Assembly (NCBI RefSeq): GCF_004152935.1
Contig: NZ_SETE01000002.1
Location: 186,001-250,000, forward strand
Length of the DNA stretch: 64,000 nucleotides
Source of the DNA: Brumimicrobium glaciale
GTDB lineage: Bacteria; Bacteroidota; Bacteroidia; Flavobacteriales_D; Crocinitomicaceae
Direction: 5' to 3'
Shown: positions 43,393 to 52,250 of the stretch, in pieces
How the letters are laid out: the number at the start of each line of letters is the position of its first letter
Numbering within the stretch: position 1 is the stretch's first letter
Notes under the pieces: model-generated
Seen by the model: only the letters and a program-made list of their open reading frames with translations
Database searches by the model: none
What the model was told of the DNA's origin: nothing
Translations under genes and position numbers: made by a program

Positions 43393-45537
43393 ATGAAAAA
43401 TCAAATTATTGCGCTTGCCTTTATTAGCACTCTACTTTTTTCGGGATTTGCTAGAGCTGACGAAGGAATGTGGCTACCATTTCTATTGGGTAGAAACTAT
43501 GAAGACATGAAAAAACATGGGTTGAATCTTACACAAGAGGAAATCTATAGTATTAACAATTCCTCCCTTAAAGATGCGATTGTCTCATTTGGAGGTTTCT
43601 GTACAGCAGAAGTTATTTCAAAAAAAGGACTTTTATTGACAAATCACCACTGTGGTTATGATGCAATTGCAGATGCTTCAAGTGAAGAAGAAAACCATTT
43701 AGACAATGGATTTTGGGCAAAAGATTTAAAACAAGAAATCGCTATCCCAGGATTAACTGCAACATTCGTAATTTCTATTGCTGATGTTACAGAACAAATT
43801 ACAAGAAACCTTACAGACGATATGTCTGAGGAGGAACGTGCTATAAAAATTAGAGAAATTTCTGCTGAATTAACTAAAGAAGCAATTGGAGATTCTAAAT
43901 ACAAAGCATTTGTTCGTGATTTCTTTGAAGGAAACGAATTTTATATTTTCGTTACTGAAACTTATGAAGATGTTCGCTTAGCGGGAACACCTCCAGAATC
44001 TATAGGGAAATTTGGACATGATTCAGATAATTGGATGTATCCTCGTCACACTGGAGATTTCTCTTTGTTCAGAATTTATTCTGGTTCAGACAACAAACCA
44101 GCAGCTTATAACGAAGAGAATATTCCTTATTCACCTAAGCACTCTTTACCTGTTTCTATTAAAGGATATGAAAAGGGAGATTTCGCAATGGTATTTGGTT
44201 TCCCTGGATCAACAGATCGTTACCTTTCTTCTTTCGGTGTTGAACAAGCAGTTAATATTGAGCAACCAAAAAGAGTTGAAATTCGTAGAGTGAAGTTGGA
44301 TATCATGAAGAAATACATGAACGAAAGCACTGTAGATCGTTTAAATTATTCTTCTAAACATGCACAAGTTGCTAACTACTGGAAATATTTTATTGGTCAA
44401 TCAGAGCAATTGAAAAACAACAAAGTAGCGGATAAGAAACGTGAATTAGAAGCAAGATTTAATGAATTCTCTAGTGGAAATCCAGAATATGCTTCTATCA
44501 TGAAAACTATTGAGGAAACATACAAATTGACGGACAAACAAGTTTATGCTGATGTTTACCAAAGTGAATTTATTTACTCAGTTGATCTTAACTTAAATGT
44601 ATTCCGTTTCGTTCTTTTAGAAGGTTATTTAGAACAAGGAATGGGTGATAGAGCTTATGCTAGCTTTAAGGAGCGCATGATGACTTTCTATGAAACGGCT
44701 AATATTGATTTAGAATTTGAAACTTTAGAAGCTGTTTTAAAAATGTACTATAAAGATATTCCTGCTGAAATGATGCCTGAATTGATCAAAAATGCAGGTG
44801 ACAAAGGGAAGTTGAGTAAATTAGTAAAGAAAGCAAAGAAGAAATCTCTTTTTGCATCTAAAGCTAAATTTGAGAAATTTGACCAATTGGTTGAAAAATC
44901 AGAGAAATTCCCAATGGAAACGCTTAAAAAAGATCCTTTATTCCAAATCATTGAATCTATTTATGTAGAATATCAAAAATTAACTGAGGACGAAGAGTAT
45001 GTGAAAGCTATGAGTGGACTTGAGCGCGCAAATAGATTGTTCGTTAAAGGATACAGAGAAATGGATAAAGACAAAACTTTCTATCCAAATGCGAACAGCA
45101 CATTGCGTTTAACTTATGGTTCTATTCTACCTTATTCACCAGAAGAAGGTAAAGAATATGACATTTATACTACATTAGAAGAAGGTTTGAAAAAAGAAGA
45201 TCCAAACAATCCAGAGTTCCACGTTCCTGCAAAATTGAAGGATTTATTTAACAAAAAGGATTATGGAAGATATGGAAATGACAAAGGTGAAATGGTTGTA
45301 AACTTTATCAGTAACAACGATATCACTGGAGGAAACTCAGGTTCACCGGTTCTTAATGCAGATGGTCATTTAATTGGAACTGCGTTTGACGGAAACTGGG
45401 AAGCAATGTCAGGTGACATCTTCTTTGAAAAAGATATCCAACGTACAATTTCTTGTGATATTCGTTATGTTTTGTTCATTATTGAAAAATATGGTGAAGC
45501 GCTTAACTTGATTGAAGAAATGGAGATTGTTGAATAA
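43393..45537 (+). CDS. S46-family dipeptidyl-peptidase (DPP7/DPP11 type)
   Basis: A 714-residue exported serine peptidase with a signal peptide (MKNQIIALAFISTLLFSGFA...RA). The catalytic His lies in LTNHHCGYD (85-86) and the nucleophile Ser649 in TGGNSGSPVLNADG; an Asp of the chymotrypsin-like fold completes the triad. The N-terminal MWLPFLLGRNYEDMKKHGLN is the usual S46 opening. DPP7/11 release dipeptides from oligopeptides in the periplasm, providing amino acids. The specificity (hydrophobic or acidic P1) cannot be told here. A hairpin terminator lies at 45558-45587. Confidence 0.92.
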   Translation: MKNQIIALAFISTLLFSGFARADEGMWLPFLLGRNYEDMKKHGLNLTQEEIYSINNSSLKDAIVSFGGFCTAEVISKKGLLLTNHHCGYDAIADASSEEENHLDNGFWAKDLKQEIAIPGLTATFVISIADVTEQITRNLTDDMSEEERAIKIREISAELTKEAIGDSKYKAFVRDFFEGNEFYIFVTETYEDVRLAGTPPESIGKFGHDSDNWMYPRHTGDFSLFRIYSGSDNKPAAYNEENIPYSPKHSLPVSIKGYEKGDFAMVFGFPGSTDRYLSSFGVEQAVNIEQPKRVEIRRVKLDIMKKYMNESTVDRLNYSSKHAQVANYWKYFIGQSEQLKNNKVADKKRELEARFNEFSSGNPEYASIMKTIEETYKLTDKQVYADVYQSEFIYSVDLNLNVFRFVLLEGYLEQGMGDRAYASFKERMMTFYETANIDLEFETLEAVLKMYYKDIPAEMMPELIKNAGDKGKLSKLVKKAKKKSLFASKAKFEKFDQLVEKSEKFPMETLKKDPLFQIIESIYVEYQKLTEDEEYVKAMSGLERANRLFVKGYREMDKDKTFYPNANSTLRLTYGSILPYSPEEGKEYDIYTTLEEGLKKEDPNNPEFHVPAKLKDLFNKKDYGRYGNDKGEMVVNFISNNDITGGNSGSPVLNADGHLIGTAFDGNWEAMSGDIFFEKDIQRTISCDIRYVLFIIEKYGEALNLIEEMEIVE

Positions 45538-45557
45538 ACGATTTTGAATTGATTTTG

Positions 45558-45587
45558 AAAGCCTCGACTGCAACGTCGAGGCTTTTT
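45558..45587 (+). terminator. terminator of the S46 peptidase gene
   Basis: GCCTCGAC-tgcaac-GTCGAGGC followed by TTTTTG, 23 bases after the stop: a textbook rho-independent terminator. Confidence 0.85.
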
Positions 45588-45622
45588 GTTTTTATATAAA
45601 CGAATTGTGATTTTCAATCTGA

Positions 45623-46282
45623 ATGAAAATTTGTATTTTTAACCAAAAACTATTGAAAAAACTTCTTTCATACGCTCCCCTACTGTTTATTCTTCCATTG
45701 ATTTTCGTACAATGCAAATTAGACAATGAAGATAAAATTGATTATCATGGAAAACTCAAGTATTTTGACAATCAATATGGAGTTAAACATTTCATTGAAA
45801 ACGATAAAAATTCAGGAGCTTACATTACCTTGCCAGAATGCTTTACCAACGAAAACTCTTCTATAAGCATCACCAACAAGAATAATTTTGTATGTTCAGA
45901 AAACAAAATTTACTTTAGTGTTGATGTGATTCCAAAAGAAGAAATCAATCATTACGCTGAATACTTTAATGACACAAAAATAAAAAATCAAGAAGGAGAT
46001 TACATCATGAGAGATTACTCGGTAGAAACAAGAGCTAATGGTTTGACAGATGCAACGAAATCAATTTACTCAAACATTGTTTCTTTTGACAATAAACCAA
46101 TTCATTTAGGAAGCGTTAAAGGCAAGGAAGGATCTCAGGGAAAAGAACTATTCTATCAATTTGGTGTTGTTTCAGGAAAGGACTCTTATTATATTTTGCA
46201 AGCAATTATGAGCAAAAATAATACAGCCTTTTTATATGATGATATTTTAGAAATATTTAAAAGTTTTAGAATAGAAAAGTAA
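45623..46282 (+). CDS. putative lipoprotein of unknown function
   Basis: A 219-residue protein with an N-terminal helix and a lipobox-like Cys (PLIFVQCKLDNED), so a probable outer-membrane-attached or inner-membrane lipoprotein. The rest is mixed alpha/beta (DKIDYHGKLKYFDNQYGVKH...) with no motif I recognise. The ATG at 45623 begins 13 residues before a second in-frame start region. Followed after seven bases by the NUDIX gene, so probably co-transcribed. Confidence 0.6.
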   Translation: MKICIFNQKLLKKLLSYAPLLFILPLIFVQCKLDNEDKIDYHGKLKYFDNQYGVKHFIENDKNSGAYITLPECFTNENSSISITNKNNFVCSENKIYFSVDVIPKEEINHYAEYFNDTKIKNQEGDYIMRDYSVETRANGLTDATKSIYSNIVSFDNKPIHLGSVKGKEGSQGKELFYQFGVVSGKDSYYILQAIMSKNNTAFLYDDILEIFKSFRIEK

Positions 46283-46289
46283 AAATGAC

Positions 46290-46916
46290 ATGATGCTTAC
46301 AATTGAAGAGATTAGAAAACAGTTAACTTTCCGATTACCGGGAGAAGATGCGCATATTCCAATGTCACCAACTGGTCGAGGTCGTTCTTCTGAAGCAATT
46401 AAACAAGCCATAAACTATAGAGAAAGTGCAGTTGCTCTAGTTATTTACGAAAAACACAACGAGCTTAAAGTAATCCTTACCGAACGTTCACCCTATCGCG
46501 GAATGCACAGTGGAGAAGTTTGTTTACCAGGCGGAAAAATGGAAGATTTTGATGAGGATTTACAACAAACTGCCATTCGAGAATGTATTGAAGAAATAGG
46601 TTTAAAATATGAAGGATTTGATTTATTAGGAAAGCTCACTCCGGTGTTTATTCCAATAAGTAATTTCAGCATCCAACCTTATGTTTTTCATTACACAGAA
46701 CCACCAGTTTTCATTAAAAACAGTAGAGAAGTAGCAGAAATATTCTCCTTTCCTATTCACCAACTTTTCGAAAAAGATATAATTAAAAAAACCAGAATCG
46801 AACTCACTGGAAGAACGGCGTTGGATGATATTCCGTATTTTGATATTAATAATAAAGTGGTTTGGGGCGCTACGGCTTTGATATTGCATGAATTTAAACA
46901 TATTTTTATTCGATAG
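46290..46916 (+). CDS. CoA-pyrophosphatase-type NUDIX hydrolase
   Basis: A 208-residue NUDIX enzyme. Before the box the segment LTERSPYRGMHSGEVCLPGG has the L-x-x-R-x-x-x-x-x-x-x-G-E-V/I-x-F/L-P-G-G of NudL/Nudt7-like CoA pyrophosphatases, and the box continues KMEDFDEDLQQTAIRECIEE with IGL. It would hydrolyse CoA or its derivatives to 4'-phosphopantetheine and 3',5'-ADP. Start is either of the two adjacent ATGs at 46290 and 46293. The preceding lipoprotein is seven bases upstream. Confidence 0.85.
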   Translation: MMLTIEEIRKQLTFRLPGEDAHIPMSPTGRGRSSEAIKQAINYRESAVALVIYEKHNELKVILTERSPYRGMHSGEVCLPGGKMEDFDEDLQQTAIRECIEEIGLKYEGFDLLGKLTPVFIPISNFSIQPYVFHYTEPPVFIKNSREVAEIFSFPIHQLFEKDIIKKTRIELTGRTALDDIPYFDINNKVVWGATALILHEFKHIFIR

Positions 46917-47129
46917 AAGAAAAATAATTACGAATTGGGAATTATGAATTACGAATTGTAGATTTTCCTTTATGACCAAAGCTCTCTTTTAAATGATGAA
47001 TTCTAATTTCCTGATATACTATTAAAACAAACATCCAAACTAACTCATGGTGCGTTCTATTAGAAGGAATCTACGTTTACATTTTATAATATTTTGTAAT
47101 CGAAATTAAAACTCCAACACAATTCGTAA

Positions 47130-47891
47130 TTAACTAAAAAGCCCATATCCCACATACCCAACCACCTCTTTAATCAAACCAAACCAGCCATTAAAAGTAT
47201 CTGAACTGGGAATTATAAACTCATCCCAAGTATAATAGCGTTCTTTTCCGACATATTGATCAGTTGAAAAAGGAGTAACATTCATTTCCACTTTTTCAAA
47301 AGAAGCTTCCGCTCTTTTCATGTGTCTGGCTGATGTTATTAATAGGAAAGAATTGAAATGTGGATAGGACTGTTTAAATAAAGCCGCTGTGAATTTAGCA
47401 TTTTCGTTCGTATTTCTTGATTCTGTTTCAATGAGAATATCAATTGCTGGAATCCCCCACTCTACAAGTTGTGTTTTGAGTTGAACCGCTTCATCTAACC
47501 CTTTATCTATAATATTTCCATGCTTACCGACAATGCATATCTTTTTAATTTTATTAGCCTTGTACAAATCAATGGCTTGCCAAATTCTGTCTCCACCTCT
47601 TCTAATACTTAAACGGTCTGCATCATTGTCATATTCGAACATTCCACCCAAAACTATTCCAACATCATGTTTTTGAATTTCAGATTTATTAATTGCTGGA
47701 ATTTCCCATAAACGAAGTGCTTCTTTGTAAATAAAAGTATTTGAAAAGAACAAAATGATTACAATTGCAGACACTTTTGAAATCTGTTTAATTTTCTTTT
47801 TTTTCGCAAAAGCCCACGTCAATATTGCTAGTATCAACCATGTTAACGGAGTTATTAAAAAGTAAACTATTTTAGAAAGGATCAAAATCAT
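47130..47891 (-). CDS. YdcF/ElyC-type DUF218 membrane protein
   Basis: A 253-residue protein with two N-terminal hydrophobic segments (IVYFLITPLTWLILAILTWA and VSAIVIILFFSNTFIY), then a DUF218 domain: HDVGIVLGGMFEYDNDADR, KKICIVGKHGNIID, ESRNTNENAKF and FLLITSARHMKRAEASF. These are the conserved elements of YdcF/ElyC/SanA proteins, which act in envelope or peptidoglycan homeostasis in E. coli; the enzymatic activity is uncertain. It faces the MscS gene divergently. Confidence 0.85.
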   Translation of the reverse strand: MILILSKIVYFLITPLTWLILAILTWAFAKKKKIKQISKVSAIVIILFFSNTFIYKEALRLWEIPAINKSEIQKHDVGIVLGGMFEYDNDADRLSIRRGGDRIWQAIDLYKANKIKKICIVGKHGNIIDKGLDEAVQLKTQLVEWGIPAIDILIETESRNTNENAKFTAALFKQSYPHFNSFLLITSARHMKRAEASFEKVEMNVTPFSTDQYVGKERYYTWDEFIIPSSDTFNGWFGLIKEVVGYVGYGLFS

Positions 47892-47925
47892 GGTGGAAAT
47901 TCTTATGTAAACACAATAAAAGATT

Positions 47926-47933
47926 TATATTTG
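47926..47933 (+). promoter_or_regulatory. TAnnTTTG -7 box of the MscS gene
   Basis: TATATTTG matches the consensus and lies 37 bases before the chosen ATG at 47970. It overlaps the TTG at 47931 that would open a longer frame, which argues against that longer start. Confidence 0.55.
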
Positions 47934-47969
47934 TGCCCAAATTTAAATTATTTAATCAATACATTAATT

Positions 47970-48827
47970 ATGAATACAGATATTCTTGATACAGAGAAAT
48001 ATTTTGGCGTTTCTCAAGGTGAAATATTTTCTAAACTTATTGAGGTTGGAGGGAATCTTCTAATTGCAGTCATAATCTTTTTTATAGGGATGAGATTAGC
48101 GAAGTTCTTCAGTAAAATGGTTGTTAAGATTCTTGAGAAAAGAGATTCTGATAAAGGTTTAATCACTTTTATGAAAGGTTTAGTAAGTGGATTAGTTAAG
48201 GTATTAACGATAATTACTGTATTCTCACAAGTGGGAATCGAAATGACTTCTTTCATAGCAATACTGGGTGCTGCTGGACTGGCTATTGGTATGGCATTCT
48301 CTGGAACATTAGGAAATTTAGCTGGTGGAGTAATGTTATTGATTTTCAAACCATTTAAAGTTGGAGATTTCATTACAACGCAAGGAGAATCAGGTACTGT
48401 GAAAGAAATTCAAATTTTTCATACAGTAATGACAACACCTGACAATAAAACGATTATTATACCAAACGGTCCTTTATACAATAGTAATATCACAAACTTT
48501 AGCATGCAACCAACTCGTCGTGTAGATTTTACATTCGGATTCGGTTATGGTGAAGACTTTAAATTAGCAAGAGACACGGTCTTAGAAATAGTTAATAGTC
48601 ATGACAAAGTATTTAAAGATCCAGAGCCATTCGTAAAACTAGGTTCTTTAGGAGATTCATCTGTAAACTTAGCAGTTAAGATTTGGTGTAATAAAGAAGA
48701 TTATTGGGATATCCACTATTACGTAAACGAGAAAGTTTATGAGAAATATGGAGAAATTGATGGATTATCTATTCCTTTCCCACAAATGGATGTGCATGTT
48801 GATGGGGCAATAAAAAGTCAGAATTAA
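47970..48827 (+). CDS. mscS: small-conductance mechanosensitive channel, MscS family
   Basis: A 285-residue channel. An ATG at 47970 was chosen over the TTG at 47931, whose extra residues overlap the promoter box. Three transmembrane segments precede the pore-lining helix AAGLAIGMAFSGTLGNLAGG (Gly/Ala pattern of TM3), followed by the vestibule beta domain (FKPFKVGDFITTQGESG, IIPNGPLYNSNITNFS). It opens under membrane tension to release solutes on hypo-osmotic shock. A strong hairpin terminator follows at 48858-48908. Family call is firm; the symbol is the generic one. Confidence 0.9.
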   Translation: MNTDILDTEKYFGVSQGEIFSKLIEVGGNLLIAVIIFFIGMRLAKFFSKMVVKILEKRDSDKGLITFMKGLVSGLVKVLTIITVFSQVGIEMTSFIAILGAAGLAIGMAFSGTLGNLAGGVMLLIFKPFKVGDFITTQGESGTVKEIQIFHTVMTTPDNKTIIIPNGPLYNSNITNFSMQPTRRVDFTFGFGYGEDFKLARDTVLEIVNSHDKVFKDPEPFVKLGSLGDSSVNLAVKIWCNKEDYWDIHYYVNEKVYEKYGEIDGLSIPFPQMDVHVDGAIKSQN

Positions 48828-48857
48828 TTAGAACATATTTAGTATAACATACTTTTT

Positions 48858-48908
48858 AATGCCGTATGCTATGAGCCATAAGCTTTAAGCATACGGCATT
48901 TTCTTTGG
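48858..48908. terminator. strong bidirectional hairpin terminator
   Basis: AATGCCGTATGCT (48858-48870) is perfectly paired with AGCATACGGCATT (48888-48900), 17-base loop, then TTTCTTT. Lies 31 bases after the mscS stop and before the convergent AlbA_2 gene. Confidence 0.8.
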
Positions 48909-48978
48909 GATAAATTTAGATTTATGGAAACCCCGCCTAAAGCTTAAAGCATAAAGCCTACCGCCTATTGCCTATTGC

Positions 48979-49611
48979 CTAAAGCATTTCTCCTACCGAA
49001 AAATAAGTTCCCCCAGAAGTAATATTCATTTCCACAACATCCCAAGTAATAAACAGAATAAGTAATCTATCGATATAGGCTTTTTTGAGTTTTGTTTCTT
49101 TGTATAACTTACTCAAAGTGATTTCACCGGCTTCCTTGATAGTATTTAAAATCAACTGTTCGTCTCTATCAAAAGTTTGCGGAGTTGAGGTTTTTGTTCG
49201 TTCCTTTTTCCAAACGCCAATCAAGATTTTACTTGCTAATAAGGTATGATCTTCTCTGCGGACGTAGGTTTTCCATTCTCCATCATCGTCCAATGCTTTT
49301 ACGGGTTTGTTTTTAACTTCATCAACAGTTACTTCTAATACCAATTTATGATCGTCTTGCATGATTTGCGTTTTCACAACCAATTCTGGCTTGCAATACA
49401 TTGCTGCTGCACCTTGAATCACATGAAATTCTTCTTCTGGATTGACTCCAACGACCTTTCCATTGTCTTTCACACCAATCAACAATCTTCCACCGTCTGT
49501 ATTGGCAAAAGCCGCTAAAGTGCGTGCAATTTTCTTGGCGTCATCCACACGAAATTTGAAATCCTGTGTCTGATGTTCACCTTCCCTAATATAAGATTTA
49601 AGAATATTCAT
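48979..49611 (-). CDS. AlbA_2 (Schlafen-type) nucleic-acid-binding protein with helix-turn-helix-like tail
   Basis: A 210-residue protein whose N-terminal 120 residues form an AlbA_2/SLFN-type domain: EGEHQTQDFKFRVDDAKKIA, then AAFANTDGGRLLIGVKDNG (the conserved F-x-N-x-x-G-G) and VVGVNPEEEF. A C-terminal stretch (EQLILNTIKEAGEITLSKLY, then KETKLKKAYIDRLLILF) resembles a winged-helix unit. AlbA_2 proteins are often regulators or accessory parts of defence and toxin systems; this one has no partner nearby and is a common standalone gene in Bacteroidota. Nucleic-acid binding is likely, target unknown. Confidence 0.75.
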   Translation of the reverse strand: MNILKSYIREGEHQTQDFKFRVDDAKKIARTLAAFANTDGGRLLIGVKDNGKVVGVNPEEEFHVIQGAAAMYCKPELVVKTQIMQDDHKLVLEVTVDEVKNKPVKALDDDGEWKTYVRREDHTLLASKILIGVWKKERTKTSTPQTFDRDEQLILNTIKEAGEITLSKLYKETKLKKAYIDRLLILFITWDVVEMNITSGGTYFSVGEML

Positions 49612-49938
49612 AGGAAACTTTTTATCGGTTATAATCGTTTTTAAAACGATTGGAAACTTTTAATATAATCTGCTTTTATACTTTAGTTAAGCCATGGCGA
49701 AGGTAAGAAAAAGGTATGAATTCAAGTTGAGGCTAAAGCTATTTTAACGAATGAATTTCAAATATTGCAATCTTAATTAATCCTAAAAGTTTCATAAATA
49801 AAATTCGCATTTTCCGGTCTTTGATAAGAAGACGTTAAAGACAAGGCTTGTGAAGTTTTTAATTTCATGATTTTATATTTATAAATGATTGCAATTAAAA
49901 ACAAGCATAACGAAGTATTTGACGCCTTATTGCAAAGA
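49612..49938. other. 327-bp gap with one repeat element
   Basis: Between aroE and the AlbA_2 gene (both minus). The right half carries the GACAAGGCTTG-family element at 49840-49925; the rest holds nothing I recognise apart from possible promoter sequence for the AlbA_2 gene. Confidence 0.5.
49840..49925. repeat. dispersed stem-loop element, GACAAGGCTTG family (second copy)
   Basis: Begins GACAAGGCTTGTGAAG; TTTTTAATT (49856-49864) pairs with AATTAAAAA (49893-49901) and GCTTG (49846-49850) with CAAGC (49902-49906). Ends CAAGCATAACGAAGTATTTGA. Same borders as the copy at 37421 with different arm and loop sequence. Confidence 0.65.
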
Positions 49939-50691
49939 TTAGCTATTCCATATCTCCCAAGCCCTCCCCGCCTGTTGTTTCAACATAGACAAACCATTTA
50001 AAGTGTCAGCTCCACTTTCTCTTGCTAATTTCAAAAACAAAGTCTCTGATGGATTGTAAATCAAGTCAACTACAAAATGATCTTCTCCAACCAATTCAAT
50101 TGGGAAGTCTGGTTTTTCATTTACATTTGGCGAAGTTCCTAATGGTGTGCAATTCACAATCATTGGAAAAGATTTCACCATTAAATCATTGGCTTGGTCA
50201 TATCCAAAAATCATTTGATCTTCTTTTGGAGTTCTTGATAAATGCGCAACCGTAATTCCTAAGTTTTCTAAAGTATAAGCAACCGCTTTTGAAGCTCCAC
50301 CTGTTCCTAGCAATAAAGCGCGTTCGTGAATATTTCTCAAAAATGGTTTAATGGATTGACCGAAACCAAAAGCATCTGTATTGTGTCCAATTGATTTTCC
50401 ATCTTTAAAATGAATGCAATTTACAGCGCCAATTTTTTTCGCTTCTGGACTTATTTCATCCAAGAAAGGAATCACTGCTTCTTTATATGGAATTGTTACA
50501 CTGACACCAGTAAATTCAGTCGGAGCAGTTTTCATCCACTCTTCTAAAGCTTTGAAATCAGGCAATTCGATATTCTCAAAAGTAGCATCAATCTGTTCTG
50601 CCTCGAATTTCTCCATGAAGTGACTTCTTGAAAAAGAATGTCCAAGCGTTTTACCTAATAATCCAAATTTTATTGTGTCTTGCTGACTCAT
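49939..50691 (-). CDS. aroE: shikimate dehydrogenase
   Basis: A 250-residue enzyme reducing 3-dehydroshikimate to shikimate with NADPH in the aromatic amino acid pathway. The substrate loop TLGHSFSRSHF, the catalytic Lys in VTIPYKEAVIPF, NCIHF and NTDAFGF (catalytic Asp), and the nucleotide-binding LLGTGGASKAVAY are all present. Length is typical of AroE. It is the last gene of a minus-strand chain with DUF368 (two-base gap) and the rhodanese gene. Confidence 0.93.
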   Translation of the reverse strand: MSQQDTIKFGLLGKTLGHSFSRSHFMEKFEAEQIDATFENIELPDFKALEEWMKTAPTEFTGVSVTIPYKEAVIPFLDEISPEAKKIGAVNCIHFKDGKSIGHNTDAFGFGQSIKPFLRNIHERALLLGTGGASKAVAYTLENLGITVAHLSRTPKEDQMIFGYDQANDLMVKSFPMIVNCTPLGTSPNVNEKPDFPIELVGEDHFVVDLIYNPSETLFLKLARESGADTLNGLSMLKQQAGRAWEIWNS

Positions 50692-50693
50692 AA

Positions 50694-51635
50694 CTAAACT
50701 TTTTCAGATTTATTACCGAATTTATCCATTAAATAAACCAATAGATATCCGAAAAGTGCCAAAAGAACAACATATAGAATTTGCGGTTCACCAATGAAAT
50801 TTCCAGGTAGTACATTCGCCATCATCCAATCTTCTTTTCCATCAGAATGAACAACGATTGGTGCATCTCCCATAGCATTTTTCCATGGCCAAATCTTTAG
50901 CAATGAACCAATAAGGAATCCAGAAAGAATCGCTAAAACAAGGTTTTTATAATTTTCAAATAAATACTTTAATAGTCGACTAAAGGAAAGAATTCCGACT
51001 AAACAACCTAAGCAGAAAAGTCCGATAATCATGAAGTCTAAATTCTTTAATCCTTCGATAATCATCGCATAAGAACCTAAAAGCACTAAAATAAATGCTC
51101 CACTAATTCCAGGTAAAATCATGGCGCAAATTGCAATAGCTCCACTCATTACGATATACCAATATTCACCCCCACTTGCGGTAACATGAACAGTTGAAAT
51201 ATAAGCCGCAATTGCAGTCCCTATAATTAATCCGATTACATTTTTCACATCCCATTTGGTGACCGTTTTCAAAATCAACTGCGCACTTGCTACAATTAAT
51301 CCGAAGAAAAACGCCCAAAGTAAAACAGGATATTCAACCAGCAAATAAGTTACTGCTTTTGCCAATGATAATACACTGATTGCTATTCCTAATATTAAAG
51401 CAACAAAAAAGTTTCCATTAACATGCTTCCAAAAAGAAGAGATTCCTTCATTTTTTAGTTTTTTAAGCGCTGTTAAATTGATATTACTGATGCTACCAAT
51501 CAGTTCTTCGTATATTCCAGTAATAAAAGCGATTGTTCCTCCAGAAACTCCTGGAATAACATCAGCAGCTCCCATTGCAAGTCCACGCAAGGTAATTCCC
51601 GCTAATTGGGAAAGTGATCTAGGTTGTTTTTCCAT
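50694..51635 (-). CDS. DUF368 family membrane transporter (PopT-like)
   Basis: A 313-residue protein with about eight transmembrane helices. It opens with LRGLAMGAADVIPGVSGGTIAFITG and has a second inverted repeat (ICAMILPGISGAFILVLLGS) with the same G-x-x-P-G-x-S-G motif, diagnostic of DUF368. Members were shown in other bacteria to move undecaprenyl phosphate back across the membrane (PopT), recycling the cell-wall lipid carrier. The one-base overlap with the rhodanese gene and the two-base gap to aroE suggest a common transcript. Confidence 0.88.
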   Translation of the reverse strand: MEKQPRSLSQLAGITLRGLAMGAADVIPGVSGGTIAFITGIYEELIGSISNINLTALKKLKNEGISSFWKHVNGNFFVALILGIAISVLSLAKAVTYLLVEYPVLLWAFFFGLIVASAQLILKTVTKWDVKNVIGLIIGTAIAAYISTVHVTASGGEYWYIVMSGAIAICAMILPGISGAFILVLLGSYAMIIEGLKNLDFMIIGLFCLGCLVGILSFSRLLKYLFENYKNLVLAILSGFLIGSLLKIWPWKNAMGDAPIVVHSDGKEDWMMANVLPGNFIGEPQILYVVLLALFGYLLVYLMDKFGNKSEKV

Positions 51636-51958
51636 TATACTTCTATTGATTGATCAATTTCATTTGCATAAGCCTCTACTCCACCAATCACAATTCCGAT
51701 ATTCGAAAAATTATGATTCGTATTTAGAAAATTAGCCACTGCAGCAGCACGTTTTCCAGATCTGCACATTACATACGTCTCTTTTTGACAATCTAACTCT
51801 GAAGCACGCTTAGGAATTTCATCCATAGGAATATGCACGCATGCAATATGTCCAATCTTAAATTCATAGTTTTCACGCACATCCAGTAATATGAATGTTT
51901 TATTCTGCTTTAAAGCAGCGGCAAGTTGTTGTACTGATATATCTTTCATCGGTTTCAA
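51635..51958 (-). CDS. rhodanese-like domain protein
   Basis: A 107-residue single rhodanese domain. FILLDVRENYEFKIGHI is the usual start, and the active-site loop with Cys is YVMCRSGKRAAAVANFL. Rhodaneses move sulfane sulfur to thiophilic acceptors or act in sulfur relay. It heads the chain with DUF368 and aroE, overlapping the DUF368 gene by one base; a functional link is not evident. Confidence 0.88.
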   Translation of the reverse strand: MKPMKDISVQQLAAALKQNKTFILLDVRENYEFKIGHIACVHIPMDEIPKRASELDCQKETYVMCRSGKRAAAVANFLNTNHNFSNIGIVIGGVEAYANEIDQSIEV

Positions 51959-52250
51959 TCAAAATAAATTCTTGGCGAATTTAACAAAAAACTAATTACG
52001 AATGAAGAATACAATTACGAATTACGAATGTGATAATTACGAATTTGTGGTCCTACTTCCACAATTGGTCTTTGATGATTCTTAAACTAAGAATAGAGAT
52101 TCAAAAATTCAATTACAAATAAGAGAATTAGGAATTTTTCAGGCTGACTTTGAGAAACATTTTTCATTCGTAATGCTTTTTTTTCAATTCGTAATTCGTA
52201 ATTGATAATTCGTAATTATTTTATTTTTTATCTTTAGAAAAAATTAAACA

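Noticed and set aside
47931-47969. Longer mscS start at TTG 47931
   Set aside because: It overlaps the promoter-like TATATTTG box and adds no family-like residues; ATG 47970 is preferred.
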